DNA of 64,000 nucleotides. Source: Aliicoccus persicus_A. GTDB lineage: Bacteria; Bacillota; Bacilli; Staphylococcales; Salinicoccaceae. The stretch covers positions 41,090-105,089 of the forward strand of contig DYYI01000071.1 in the NCBI GenBank assembly GCA_020741755.1. Direction: 5' to 3'. The translations under genes and the position numbers were made by a program. The notes below the pieces were generated by a model. It did no database searches. It was not told where the DNA came from and worked only from the letters and a program-made list of their open reading frames with translations. Positions 36,687 through 45,759 of the stretch are shown piece after piece; positions within the stretch are counted from its first letter, which is position 1; every line of letters begins with the position of its first letter.

Positions 36687-37940
36687 ATGTACGATACAAT
36701 CGTAATCGGTGGTGGCGTCAGTGGTTTAATGGCTGCTGTTAGTGCCAGTGCAAACAACAAAAAAGTTTTGATCATTGAAAAGAATAATCGTTTGGGTAAG
36801 AAACTACTTATCTCTGGTGGTGGTCGTTGTAATGTGACCAATCGTCTCCCCTATGAAGAAATAATCAAGCACATACCGGGCAATGGTAAGTTTTTGTATG
36901 GACCATTTAGTGTGTTTGATAACGAAGACATCATCAACTTCGTCGAGTCATCAGGCGTTGCCTTAAAAGAAGAAGACCACGGACGAATGTTTCCTGTGTC
37001 AAACAAGGCAAAAGACGTTCTAAATGTATTTTTAGATAAGCTCGATAAGAATGGTGTCGAGATTAAATTCGAAACTGTTGTGGAGTCAATTAATGTTGAA
37101 GACGACAAAGTCGTTTCAATAACGACGACCTCAGGTGAGGAAATTAAAACACATCATATCATCGTTGCGACAGGTGGTAAAAGTGTACCGAAAACAGGAT
37201 CTACTGGGGATGGCCATACGTTTGCAAAATCTGCCGGACACAGCATCACTGAGCTCTTTCCAACAGAAGTGCCGATCATATCTAATGAACCATTTATTAA
37301 AGAAGGCATGTTAAAAGGATTGAGTTTAAAAGATGTTGCACTGAGTGTACTAAAGAAAAATGGTAAACCAAGAATCACACAACAGATGGACATGATATTT
37401 ACACACTTTGGTGTAAGTGGTCCAGCGGCGCTTAGATGCTCACAATTCATCTTCAAAGAACAACAAGCTCAAAAGCAGAAAGAGATAACGATGATGCTTG
37501 ACTTTTATCCGGAGCAGTCGCTTGGACAAATCACACATGAATTTAATCAATTAATAGAATCTAATAAAGACAAAGCGCTAAAAAATATTTTGAAACAGAT
37601 GATGCAGGAACGCTTGGCATTGTTTCTACTCTCTTATTTAAATATCGATGGCGAAAAATCAGGACACCATATTAAAAAAGAAGAAATCGAAAGCATCATT
37701 CAATTTTTAAAACAGTTTAAGTTTAATGTACATGGCACAAAATCTATCGAAGAAGCATTTGTTACAGGTGGTGGCGTGCATTTAAAAGAGATCACACCAC
37801 AAACTATGGAAAGCAAGTTTGTTCATGGGCTTTACTTCTGTGGTGAAGTATTAGATATTCACGGCTATACGGGTGGCTATAATATTACGAGCGCTCTTGT
37901 CACTGGTTATGTTGCCGGACATAGTGCAAACAATAACTAA
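36687..37940 (+). CDS. HI0933/YtfP family FAD-dependent oxidoreductase
   Basis: About 417 residues. N-terminal dinucleotide loop VIGGGVSGLMAAVSA, then KLLISGGGRCNVTN, a family hallmark, GMLKGLSLKDVALSV, and the C-terminal FVTGGGVHLKEI...TMESKFVHGLYFCGEVLDIHGYTGGYN. These define the HI0933-like (BaiN) flavoproteins of uncertain substrate. The frame opens with GTG at 36678, but AAGGTG is six bases from the ATG at 36687. Divergent from murJ, convergent with leuS across a shared terminator. Confidence 0.9.
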   Translation: MYDTIVIGGGVSGLMAAVSASANNKKVLIIEKNNRLGKKLLISGGGRCNVTNRLPYEEIIKHIPGNGKFLYGPFSVFDNEDIINFVESSGVALKEEDHGRMFPVSNKAKDVLNVFLDKLDKNGVEIKFETVVESINVEDDKVVSITTTSGEEIKTHHIIVATGGKSVPKTGSTGDGHTFAKSAGHSITELFPTEVPIISNEPFIKEGMLKGLSLKDVALSVLKKNGKPRITQQMDMIFTHFGVSGPAALRCSQFIFKEQQAQKQKEITMMLDFYPEQSLGQITHEFNQLIESNKDKALKNILKQMMQERLALFLLSYLNIDGEKSGHHIKKEEIESIIQFLKQFKFNVHGTKSIEEAFVTGGGVHLKEITPQTMESKFVHGLYFCGEVLDIHGYTGGYNITSALVTGYVAGHSANNN

Positions 37941-37941
37941 A

Positions 37942-37979
37942 AAGAACATCGTGCTTAAAAATTTATGCACGATGTTCTT
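37942..37979. terminator. Bidirectional terminator between the flavoprotein gene and leuS
   Basis: A 13-bp perfect stem (37942-37954 with 37967-37979) and a 12-base loop, with A/T-rich flanks on both sides. Confidence 0.9.
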
Positions 37980-37992
37980 AAATTTTAAAATG

Positions 37993-40404
37993 CTATTTCG
38001 CCACAATATTTACAAGCTTACCAGGAACAACAATCGTTCTGTTGACCGTCTTGCCTTCAATCGCTGCTTGGATTTTTTCATTATCCATCGCAATTTGTAC
38101 AAGCTCATCTTTCGTTGCGTCAGGACTAACATCTATCTTATCCTTCACTTTACCGTTAACTTGCGCTACGATTTCTACAGTTTCTGCGACGAGTTTTGAT
38201 TCATCATATGTTGGCCAATCCTCATAAGTGATTGTTGTTTCTCCACCAAGTTTTTCCCACAGCTCTTCAGCGATATGTGGTGCGATCGGCGATAACATTT
38301 TGACGAATCCTTTAATGTAATCCCGATTGATTTTATCTTGTTTATAACCGTCATTGATGAACACCATCAGTTGAGAAATCGCCGTGTTGAAGTGTAAGTT
38401 TTCGTAGTCCACAGTCACTTTTTTAACTGTCTCGTGATACACTTTCTCGAGTTCTGGTGTCTCATCATCCGTCACTTTCTCAGATAAACTGCCATCCTCA
38501 TTGACGAATAGACGCCATACACGGTCTAGGAAACGACGTGATCCGTCAAGTCCTGTTTCGCTCCACGCAATTGCTGCATCGAGTGGTCCCATGAACATCT
38601 CATATAATCTCAGTGTATCTGCACCGTGTGTATAGACGATATCATCTGGGTTAACGACGTTCCCTTTTGATTTACTCATCTTTTCATTACCTTCTCCAAG
38701 AATCATCCCTTGGTTAAATAATTTTTGGAATGGTTCTTTCGTTGGCACAACACCGATATCGTAAAGCACTTTATGCCAGAAACGTGCGTACAGTAAATGC
38801 AGTACCGCATGTTCTACACCACCGATGTAAAGATCTACAGGCAGCCAATGTTTGATTTTCTCTGGATCAGCAATCACTTCACTATTATTTGGATCGATAT
38901 AGCGAAGATAATACCAACAACTACCTGCCCACTGTGGCATCGTATTGGTTTCACGACGGCCTTTGACGCCATCTTCACGCGTCACATTGATCCATTCTTC
39001 ATTGTTAGCAAGCGGTGATTCGCCAGTGCCGGATGGTTTAATTTGTTCCATATAAGGAAGCTCTAATGGCAGTTCCTCTTCAGGCACTGTTGACATCGTG
39101 CCGTCTTCCCAATGAATGATTGGAATCGGCTCTCCCCAGTAACGCTGACGTGAGTATAGCCAGTCGCGTAATTTATACGTCGTCGTCTTCGTTCCAACGT
39201 TTTTATCTTCTAGTAATTCAATCGCTTTTTTAATACCGTCATCTTTGTTTAAACCATCAAGCGGTCCTGAATTAATGTGCGCACCGTCACCGACAAATGC
39301 TTCTTCTTCAACATTGCCACCTTCAAGTACTGGAATAATCGGCAAGTCGAATTTTTTTGCAAATTCAAAGTCACGTTGATCGTGTGCGGGTACCGCCATA
39401 ATTGCACCTGTACCATATGACGCAAGGACGTAATCCGCAATCCAAATCGGAATCTTTTCATCGTTCAATGGATTGACTGCATATGCACCAGTAAACACAC
39501 CTGTCTTATCCTTGTTTAAATCCGTGCGTTCCAAATCAGACTTATGTGCGGCTTTCTCTTGATAATTCAGTACATCTTGACGCATATCTTCAGTCGTAAT
39601 TTCATCGATTAATTTATGCTCTGGCGATAACACTGCGTATGTTGCTCCGTAAAGTGTATCTGGACGCGTTGTGAACACTTCAAAATCAGATTGATGTCCA
39701 TCAATTTTAAACGTCACATTCGCACCTTCAGACTTTCCAATCCAATTGCGCTGCATATCTTTTAATGATTCTGGCCAATCCAAATCGTCTAAATCTTCAA
39801 GCAGTCGATCAGCATATTCCGTAATTCTCAGCACCCATTGGCGCATCGGTTTACGCACAACTGGGTGACCACCACGCTCTGATAATCCGTCGATGACCTC
39901 TTCATTTGCAAGTACTGTTCCGAGTGCTTCACACCAGTTGACAGGTACTTCATCCACATATGCCAAACCTTTGTTATACAGCTGGATAAAAATCCACTGT
40001 GTCCATTTATAGTAATCCGGATCTGTCGTATTAACTTCACGATCCCAATCATAACTGAATCCTAATGATTTTATTTGTTTCTTGAAGTTCGCAATATTCA
40101 ACTTGTTAAATTCATGGATTGAGTTCCCTGTATCAATTGCATATTGTTCTGCGGGTAATCCAAACGCATCCCACCCCATCGGATGAAGCACGTTATACCC
40201 TTGCATGCGTTTCATACGCGAGATGATATCTGTTGCTGTGTAGCCCTCTGGGTGACCGACATGTAGTCCAGCCCCTGACGGATATGGGAACATATCCAGT
40301 GCATAAAACTTTTTCTTGTCTAGTTCGTCTTCTGTTTTAAACGTTTTGTTCGTTTCCCAATATTCTTGCCATTTCTTTTCAATTGCTTTGTGATTATAGC
40401 TCAT
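37993..40404 (-). CDS. leuS: Leucyl-tRNA synthetase
   Basis: About 803 residues, class I synthetase. MSYNHKAIEKKWQEYW at the N-terminus, HIGH-equivalent HVGHPEGYT, CP1 editing domain (TRPDTLYGATY, YGTGAIMAVPAHDQRD), and KMSKS (EKMSKSKGN). The open frame continues upstream into the T-box leader (to 40461), but the ATG at 40404 follows TAGGGGGAA and matches homologues. Normal length (805 in relatives). Controlled by the leucine T-box upstream. Confidence 0.98.
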   Translation of the reverse strand: MSYNHKAIEKKWQEYWETNKTFKTEDELDKKKFYALDMFPYPSGAGLHVGHPEGYTATDIISRMKRMQGYNVLHPMGWDAFGLPAEQYAIDTGNSIHEFNKLNIANFKKQIKSLGFSYDWDREVNTTDPDYYKWTQWIFIQLYNKGLAYVDEVPVNWCEALGTVLANEEVIDGLSERGGHPVVRKPMRQWVLRITEYADRLLEDLDDLDWPESLKDMQRNWIGKSEGANVTFKIDGHQSDFEVFTTRPDTLYGATYAVLSPEHKLIDEITTEDMRQDVLNYQEKAAHKSDLERTDLNKDKTGVFTGAYAVNPLNDEKIPIWIADYVLASYGTGAIMAVPAHDQRDFEFAKKFDLPIIPVLEGGNVEEEAFVGDGAHINSGPLDGLNKDDGIKKAIELLEDKNVGTKTTTYKLRDWLYSRQRYWGEPIPIIHWEDGTMSTVPEEELPLELPYMEQIKPSGTGESPLANNEEWINVTREDGVKGRRETNTMPQWAGSCWYYLRYIDPNNSEVIADPEKIKHWLPVDLYIGGVEHAVLHLLYARFWHKVLYDIGVVPTKEPFQKLFNQGMILGEGNEKMSKSKGNVVNPDDIVYTHGADTLRLYEMFMGPLDAAIAWSETGLDGSRRFLDRVWRLFVNEDGSLSEKVTDDETPELEKVYHETVKKVTVDYENLHFNTAISQLMVFINDGYKQDKINRDYIKGFVKMLSPIAPHIAEELWEKLGGETTITYEDWPTYDESKLVAETVEIVAQVNGKVKDKIDVSPDATKDELVQIAMDNEKIQAAIEGKTVNRTIVVPGKLVNIVAK

Positions 40405-40420
40405 TATTTTTCCCCCTAAA

Positions 40421-40612
40421 TAAAAAGTCCCATGTCTAATAATTAGACATGGGACGATCATTTATATTGACCGCGGTACCACCCGCATTCACTTTATGTG
40501 CGCTTTAAAATTTAATTGGTATGTTTCAATTAGGCAAGTTCCTTTTCATCATATGTTGATTCACAGCACCATCAACTCTCTGGGACATGACTTCCAAATA
40601 CTACTCCTAATT
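40421..40612 (-). promoter_or_regulatory. Leucine T-box leader of leuS
   Basis: Minus strand: T-box core GGGTGGTACCGCGG (40471-40484), a terminator stem of 12 bp (40427-40438 with 40444-40455) and five U. A GAA-CUU segment in the Stem I region offers the leucine specifier codon CUU at 40536-40538 (inferred). Uncharged tRNA-Leu would stabilise the antiterminator. Confidence 0.93.
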
Positions 40613-40618
40613 ACATTT

Positions 40619-40647
40619 AGTTTATCTTAACAGTGATGAATATGCAA
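40619..40647 (-). promoter_or_regulatory. Sigma-A promoter of leuS
   Basis: TTGCAT (40642-40647), 17-base spacer, TAAACT (40619-40624) on the minus strand, immediately before the T-box leader and just past the ogt stop codon. Confidence 0.65.
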
Positions 40648-40661
40648 CAATGATTATCTAC

Positions 40662-41141
40662 TTATTTCCATATGACGCCTTCGTGATCGAGCAGTGCTTG
40701 TTTTTTATCGGTACCGCTTGTGTAACCGCCTAGAGTACCATCAGAACTAATGACGCGGTGACACGGAATGACAATCGATATCGGATTTTTTCCATTTGCA
40801 TTCGCGACAGCGCGTGAATAATTTGCGCCACCACATTTTAATGCCAGTTCCTTATAAGATAGTGTTTCTCCGAATGGAATCTTTCTCAGCTCATCCCAAA
40901 CAGACTGTTGGAATAGTGTCCCTTTCATATACTTAATGGGAAACGTAAAAGTCTCTAACTTGTTATCAAAATATAAATCAAGTTCATTGAAGCATGCTTT
41001 CGCTACGTCACTTAAGTCATCCGTATTTTTATCTTCTGGATCATCCACGTAATCGATGCGACATACATAGGTATCATCGACTGTAACAATTTCTAAGTAC
41101 ATATCTAACTTCTCTGCATGGTAAAAATAGCTCGTATACAT
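40662..41141 (-). CDS. ogt: Methylated-DNA-protein cysteine methyltransferase
   Basis: 159 residues. Transfers alkyl groups from O6-alkylguanine to its own cysteine. The suicide-active PCHRV motif (SIVIPCHRVISSDGTLGGY) and the helix-turn-helix region (LSYKELALKCGGANYSRAVANANGKNPI, with the arginine finger) are intact, as is the final LLDHEG. It starts directly after the stop of the MFS gene (41142), so the two are probably one transcript. Confidence 0.95.
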   Translation of the reverse strand: MYTSYFYHAEKLDMYLEIVTVDDTYVCRIDYVDDPEDKNTDDLSDVAKACFNELDLYFDNKLETFTFPIKYMKGTLFQQSVWDELRKIPFGETLSYKELALKCGGANYSRAVANANGKNPISIVIPCHRVISSDGTLGGYTSGTDKKQALLDHEGVIWK

Positions 41142-42311
41142 TTAAACAACTCCCTTTACACGTTTCGTAAATAACGCGATAAAAATGTAACCGATGAACA
41201 ATAATCCGACGATGACAAAGAATAACACTTGCATATCATACGCATCCACAATCACACCGCCGAGTAACGGGCCAACCGCACGTCCGAGTGTCGCTGTTGA
41301 AGTGACCACACCCTGGTACGAACCTTGCTTACCTTTTGGCGCTAAATTATTTGCAATCGTCGGCAATGCTGGCCACACAAACATCTCTCCAAACGTCATG
41401 ATTACCATACCGATTAAAAATCCAGTGAATGCAACTTGAAATGATGTAAATACAAAAGCGATGATGAAGATGCTGAGCCCGATGATCAACTGTATGTTTA
41501 AACGGTCTTCAAAGCGATTGACGATTGGACGAATCAACGGTTGTGCAAACAATATCAGTAACCCGTTAGCTGTCCAAAGAATGCCGTACTGACTTAAGCT
41601 AATATTCAGTTCTTGCGTATATGTTGCAATCGTCGTCTGCCACTGCACATAGCCCGTCCAACATAAGAAAAACACAACACATGCCATCATTAGTGAAACA
41701 AACCTCGTACGATTCATATCAACATTAATGTTCGTAAGCTGTGTTTGCATTGCCGTATCTTCTTGTGGAACTTCATAATTAAATTTCGTAAATGCAATAA
41801 ACACGAACACGACAAACAGTATGAGGTTCGCATAAAATATGTAATCAAATGAAATTTGAGCAACAAAACCTGCTGCAGCTGTACCGATTGATACACCGAG
41901 ATTTTGTGCTAAATATATTGCATTAAATGTCTTGCGACCACCCGACGGCCAAACGACACCAGCCATCGCATAGATTACAGGTACAATAACACCATACCCG
42001 AATCCGATTAAAATAAGTAATATAGCATAGACGGGCCATGCATGATTGATGACTAAACCAATTAAGCAGACGAGCACAAAGAGCATCGCAAATCTGAGTG
42101 TCTTTTTACTCCCTATCCGGTCAAACACCCAGCCACCAAATAAACTGCCGATAACACCTGTCAATGCGTTAAGCATCAAGACAATGCCGGCAGTTGTTAA
42201 AGACTGATCTAAAAATTCATTCATATAAATCGTATGCATCGGCCACAAAAATGATGAGCCCGTTACATTGATTGCCATACCTATGACTAACCACCAGACA
42301 ATTCTTGGCAT
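41142..42311 (-). CDS. MFS transporter (drug exporter-like)
   Basis: About 389 residues, 12 membrane helices. The motif A-like loop GGWVFDRIGSKKTLRFA between helices 2 and 3 and the central loop with SLMM identify the major facilitator superfamily; the family resembles the YttB/multidrug exporter group. Substrate unknown. The open frame starts at 42359, but GGAGG is seven bases before the ATG at 42311 (MPRIVWW). Co-transcribed with ogt. Confidence 0.9.
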   Translation of the reverse strand: MPRIVWWLVIGMAINVTGSSFLWPMHTIYMNEFLDQSLTTAGIVLMLNALTGVIGSLFGGWVFDRIGSKKTLRFAMLFVLVCLIGLVINHAWPVYAILLILIGFGYGVIVPVIYAMAGVVWPSGGRKTFNAIYLAQNLGVSIGTAAAGFVAQISFDYIFYANLILFVVFVFIAFTKFNYEVPQEDTAMQTQLTNINVDMNRTRFVSLMMACVVFFLCWTGYVQWQTTIATYTQELNISLSQYGILWTANGLLILFAQPLIRPIVNRFEDRLNIQLIIGLSIFIIAFVFTSFQVAFTGFLIGMVIMTFGEMFVWPALPTIANNLAPKGKQGSYQGVVTSTATLGRAVGPLLGGVIVDAYDMQVLFFVIVGLLFIGYIFIALFTKRVKGVV

Positions 42312-42332
42312 ATTCATCCCTCCTTTTTGAAG

Positions 42333-42360
42333 TTTACTCCTATCCTTTATGTGATACAAT
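42333..42360 (+). promoter_or_regulatory. Predicted promoter of ytqA
   Basis: TTTACT (42333-42338), 16-base spacer, TGA-TACAAT (-10 at 42355-42360, extended). Confidence 0.55.
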
Positions 42361-42388
42361 CCTTTTTAGAAAGTTAAGGTGAGATAAA

Positions 42389-43363
42389 ATGAACCCTTTT
42401 AAATACAGTTTTGATCACAAGCGTTATCACACGTTTAATTATCATTTAAAACAACATTTTAATCAGAAAATATTTAAAGTTGCACTCGATGCAGGTTTCG
42501 ATTGCCCGAATCGAGATGGCACGGTTGCATATGGTGGATGTACGTTTTGCTCTGTCGCAGGTAGTGGTGACTTTGCGGGAGATCGTGTTGATTCAATACC
42601 AGTACAATTCGAAAAGATAAAAAACAAAATGCACAGTCAGAAATGGCGTGAAGGTAAGTATATCGCTTATTTCCAAAGTTTCACGAACACACATGCACCG
42701 CTTCATGTCTTGAAAGAAAAATTCGAAGCAGCACTTGCCATCGATGGCGTAGTCGGTTTATCGATTGGTACACGACCGGATTGTTTACCGGATGATGTCG
42801 TGGAATATTTAGCTGAACTAAATGAAAGAACCTATCTTTGGGTAGAACTGGGTCTGCAAACCGTCCATGAGAAAACATCGAAACTCATCAACCGCGCGCA
42901 TACGATGGATGTCTATTATGAAGGTGTGAAGAAGCTGCGCAATCATAATATCAATGTTTGTACGCATATCATCAACGGATTACCGACTGAAGACTATGAC
43001 ATGATGATGGAGACAGCCAAAACAGTTGCACAAATGGATGTCCAAGGAATAAAGATTCATCTCCTTCATTTGTTAAAAGGAACACCAATGGTGAAGCAAT
43101 ATGAAAAAGGATTGGTCGAATTTTTATCGAAAGAAGACTATATCAATTTGGTCGTCGATCAGCTCAGCGTGTTACCTCCTGAAATGATTGTGCATCGTAT
43201 AACAGGAGATGGACCCATCGATCAACTGATCGGTCCGATGTGGAGCGTCGATAAATGGGATGTTTTAAATACTATTGATAGAGAACTAATCGAACAAGAC
43301 GTCTTTCAAGGCAGTCGTTACGAGGAGAATGCACATGCTAAATCGTATATTGCCACACGCTAA
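42389..43363 (+). CDS. ytqA: YtqA family radical SAM protein (TIGR01212)
   Basis: 324 residues. The [4Fe-4S] cluster cysteines are in CPNRDGTVAYGGCTFCS (spacing C-x9-C-x2-C, one more loose than the classic CxxxCxxC and typical of this family), then AYFQSFTNTHAP and VGLSIGTRPDCLPDDV, shared with the Elp3-like radical SAM group. YtqA-like (YhcC in E. coli) proteins have no settled function; tRNA or cofactor modification is suspected. Overlaps ytqB, so the two are translated together. Confidence 0.92.
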   Translation: MNPFKYSFDHKRYHTFNYHLKQHFNQKIFKVALDAGFDCPNRDGTVAYGGCTFCSVAGSGDFAGDRVDSIPVQFEKIKNKMHSQKWREGKYIAYFQSFTNTHAPLHVLKEKFEAALAIDGVVGLSIGTRPDCLPDDVVEYLAELNERTYLWVELGLQTVHEKTSKLINRAHTMDVYYEGVKKLRNHNINVCTHIINGLPTEDYDMMMETAKTVAQMDVQGIKIHLLHLLKGTPMVKQYEKGLVEFLSKEDYINLVVDQLSVLPPEMIVHRITGDGPIDQLIGPMWSVDKWDVLNTIDRELIEQDVFQGSRYEENAHAKSYIATR

Positions 43364-43889
43364 AACACTTACTAGAGAAATCGTTGAGCCGTCAGATATC
43401 GTCGTTGATGCAACGTGTGGAAACGGACATGATACGTTGTTTCTTTCAAATTTAGTACCGGATGGAAAGGTATACAGTTTTGATATACAACCTGCTGCGA
43501 TTGAATCGGCGAAAGAAAAAACGGGTGACAGAAAGAATATCACCTATATTTTAGATTCACATGCGAATGTTGAATGCTATATTACTGTGCCCATAAAAGT
43601 GGCGATGTTTAATCTCGGTTACTTACCACAAGGTGATAAGTCGATTACAACAATGCCCGCTTCCACAATCGAAGCGGTAGATAAATTGTACGATTTACTT
43701 GAAGTTGGCGGACGGATTGTCATTGTCGTCTACCATGGACACGCGACTGGTAAAGTTGAAAAAGATGCACTGCAAAAGCATTTGATGGGATTTGATCAGG
43801 AATATACGCAGGTGCTCCAATATCAATTCATCAACCAGGCAAATGAGGCACCGTTTTTGATTGTAATTGAGAAGATAAAGGCAAAATAG
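43335..43889 (+). CDS. Class I SAM-dependent methyltransferase (YtqB-like)
   Basis: About 184 residues, with SAM loop VVDATCGNGHDTLFLS (about 27-42), an acidic FDIQPAAI second motif and the FNLGYLPQGD motif, typical of the rRNA_methylase/YtqB family; the target is unproven. An ATG at 43329 is in frame, but GGAG is best spaced for the ATG at 43335. It starts 29 bp inside ytqA, a translational overlap kept in Bacillus (ytqA-ytqB). Followed by the 41-bp repeat array. Confidence 0.88.
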   Translation: MLNRILPHAKTLTREIVEPSDIVVDATCGNGHDTLFLSNLVPDGKVYSFDIQPAAIESAKEKTGDRKNITYILDSHANVECYITVPIKVAMFNLGYLPQGDKSITTMPASTIEAVDKLYDLLEVGGRIVIVVYHGHATGKVEKDALQKHLMGFDQEYTQVLQYQFINQANEAPFLIVIEKIKAK

Positions 43890-43896
43890 TTATGAG

Positions 43897-44265
43897 GATT
43901 GTGTTTACGTGCCTATGAGTCTCATTGACTGGCGTGTAAATCCGTTTGCACGCCTATGAGCACATCTCATTGACGCGTAAATCCGTTTGCGTGTCTGTGA
44001 GCAACTCTCATTGGCACGTAAATCCGTTTGCACGCCTATGAGCAAGTCACATTGGCGCGTAAATCCGTTTGCACGCCTATGAGCACATCTCATTGGCGCG
44101 TAAATCCGTTTGCACGCCAGTGAGCGAACCTCATAGTCCGTCAAATCCATTTGCAAGTCCGTGAGCACACCTCATAGTCTGTCAAATCTGTTTGCGAGTC
44201 CGTGAGCTCATCTCATAGTCCGTCAAAGCCGTTTGCAAGCCTCATTGACACGAAAATCCGCATAT
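43897..44265. repeat. 41-bp tandem repeat array 1, about eight to nine copies
   Basis: The motif AAATCCGTTTGC recurs with starts at 43938, 43979, 44020, 44061, 44102, 44143, 44184 and 44225: exactly 41 bp each time, with degenerate copies at both ends. Each unit has two small dyads, GCGTAAA...TTTGCACGC and ATGAG-N5-CTCAT. Units 5-8 form a diverged subtype (CTCATAGTC). It fills the gap between convergent ytqB and the hydrolase gene. A related array lies at 56060-56351. 41 is not a multiple of three, so the short frames inside it are not coding. Confidence 0.95.
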
Positions 44266-44284
44266 CCAATATTAAAATCACAAA

Positions 44285-44320
44285 AACAGCGTTGGATCGC
44301 AAAAAGAATCCAACGCTGTT
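44285..44320. terminator. Bidirectional terminator downstream of repeat array 1
   Basis: Perfect 13-bp stem AACAGCGTTGGAT/ATCCAACGCTGTT (44285-44297 with 44308-44320), ten-base loop, T-tracts on both sides. Confidence 0.93.
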
Positions 44321-44350
44321 CTTCTAATTTCACAGACTTTTATCCCCAAA

Positions 44351-45157
44351 TCAATCAATCATAACCCCAATGCTATACAATCTCGTCGTCAAAAATTTGT
44401 CGATTAAATACATCGGTAATTCAACATTTTCTTGTTGCAATATGCTATGATTCTCTTGTTCTAACATATGCACTTCAACATATTGACTGCGCATATTCTT
44501 TAAGCTTTTTGAAGACATGAACGGTTCTATAATTTCATTTTTTGTGCTAAACAAACCGAGCATTGGTACACCTTGTGTGTTTTCAATATTATCGGATGTT
44601 TTTTTCATTTGATTCGTCACGACACGATACCATTGGTAACTTACCTTTTCTATCATCAATTCATCATTTTCATATTTTTCAAGATAAAATGGATCATTGG
44701 TGAAATAGTTAAGTTTGATTCCAGGATCGAATCGACTTTCGTCGCTCGTCGCTCTAAAACTAGTTCGAATCGTATTTTTTCTATTGATAAACGACTGACG
44801 CAGTGCCAACATCGGATTGATTAATATGAGTCCATCTGGATGTATTTGCTTTAATCGCACGGCTTCTAATATGACGAGTCCACCAAGTCCTTGACCAAAA
44901 AAATAGATTGGCAAATTATACTCAGCAGCGGTTTCGTTCCAATCGACAATTCGGTCTGTGTAAGATTCGAAGGAATTGATATGCCCCTTGTTCAGTCGTG
45001 TTGTTTGACCATGTCCTGGTAAATCTCCAGTGACGACATGGTAGCCACGTCTTCGGAACTGGAATATTAATTCTGTATAGTAATCATGGTGTTCTAGCAT
45101 ATCGTGAACGACAACGATAACACCTTTCGGTTCTTTATCAGTTTCCCATTTCCACAT
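44351..45157 (-). CDS. Alpha/beta hydrolase, lysophospholipase-like (YtpA-like)
   Basis: 268 residues. The nucleophile elbow is FGQGLGGLVI, where Gln takes the place of the expected Ser (GxSxG would be GHSLG), so the usual catalytic serine seems absent. Other family features: VVHDMLEHHDYY oxyanion region, GDLPGHGQTTR and a late His in LEQENHSILQQE. YtpA family (bacilysocin-type) members hydrolyse lysophospholipids; this one may be altered. Divergent from the carbonic anhydrase-like gene. Confidence 0.85.
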   Translation of the reverse strand: MWKWETDKEPKGVIVVVHDMLEHHDYYTELIFQFRRRGYHVVTGDLPGHGQTTRLNKGHINSFESYTDRIVDWNETAAEYNLPIYFFGQGLGGLVILEAVRLKQIHPDGLILINPMLALRQSFINRKNTIRTSFRATSDESRFDPGIKLNYFTNDPFYLEKYENDELMIEKVSYQWYRVVTNQMKKTSDNIENTQGVPMLGLFSTKNEIIEPFMSSKSLKNMRSQYVEVHMLEQENHSILQQENVELPMYLIDKFLTTRLYSIGVMID

Positions 45158-45235
45158 AAGATTTCCTCAATTCAAACATTTATATGATAAAATAATTATA
45201 TCAAAAAAATAGTGAGAAAGGATGTATTAACTTTG

Positions 45236-45742
45236 ATGGAATACAAAGGGATAAAACCCGTCATTCATGAAAACGCATTTATCGCACATAATGCGACCGT
45301 CATTGGTGATGTGGAAATCGGTGAATTCTCATCCGTATGGTTCAATTCCGTCTTGCGTGGCGATATCGCACCGATTCGCATTGGTAACTATACGAACATC
45401 CAAGACTTATCAATCTTACATGAATCTCCAAATATGCCACTTGTTATAGAGGACCACGTGACTGTTGGTCATAAGGTGACATTGCATAGCTGCACGATTA
45501 AAGAGGGTGCACTAATTGGAATGGATTCAACAATTTTAGATGGTGCTGTGATTGGTGAGAATGCATTTATAGGTGCAGGTAGTTTAGTGACCGGTGGTAA
45601 AGAAATACCAGCGAACACTTTGGCGATGGGAAGACCTGCTAAAGTTGTTAGAGAACTGACGGAAGAAGACTTAACAGAAATGAAACGCATCAATGAAACT
45701 TATGTGAACCATATACCACATTATAAAAAATATGAAAAATAA
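45236..45742 (+). CDS. Gamma-class carbonic anhydrase-like (LbetaH) protein
   Basis: About 168 residues with left-handed beta-helix hexapeptides (VIGDVEIGEFSSVWFNSVLRGD, IGNYTNIQDLSILHES, VTVGHKVTLHSCTI). Metal-binding His residues HES, GHKVTLH are the three expected in gamma carbonic anhydrases of the YrdA/PaaY group. Activity as carbonic anhydrase or acyl-CoA hydrolase partner is uncertain. The frame is open from a GTG at 45212; a TTG (45233) and ATG (45236) next to an AGGA site are the likely starts, giving MEYKGIKPVIHENAF as in homologues. Confidence 0.88.
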   Translation: MEYKGIKPVIHENAFIAHNATVIGDVEIGEFSSVWFNSVLRGDIAPIRIGNYTNIQDLSILHESPNMPLVIEDHVTVGHKVTLHSCTIKEGALIGMDSTILDGAVIGENAFIGAGSLVTGGKEIPANTLAMGRPAKVVRELTEEDLTEMKRINETYVNHIPHYKKYEK

Positions 45743-45759
45743 AATTTAGGAGAATTAAT

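Noticed and set aside
43905..44168. 87-residue open frame on the minus strand inside repeat array 1
   Set aside because: It is an artefact of the 41-bp repeats; the period is not a multiple of three, so each unit is read in a different frame, and there is no ribosome binding site or family resemblance.
43897..44265. Possible CRISPR array
   Set aside because: Units are contiguous and similar along their whole length; there are no unique spacers alternating with constant repeats, and no cas genes nearby. The same applies to 56060-56351.
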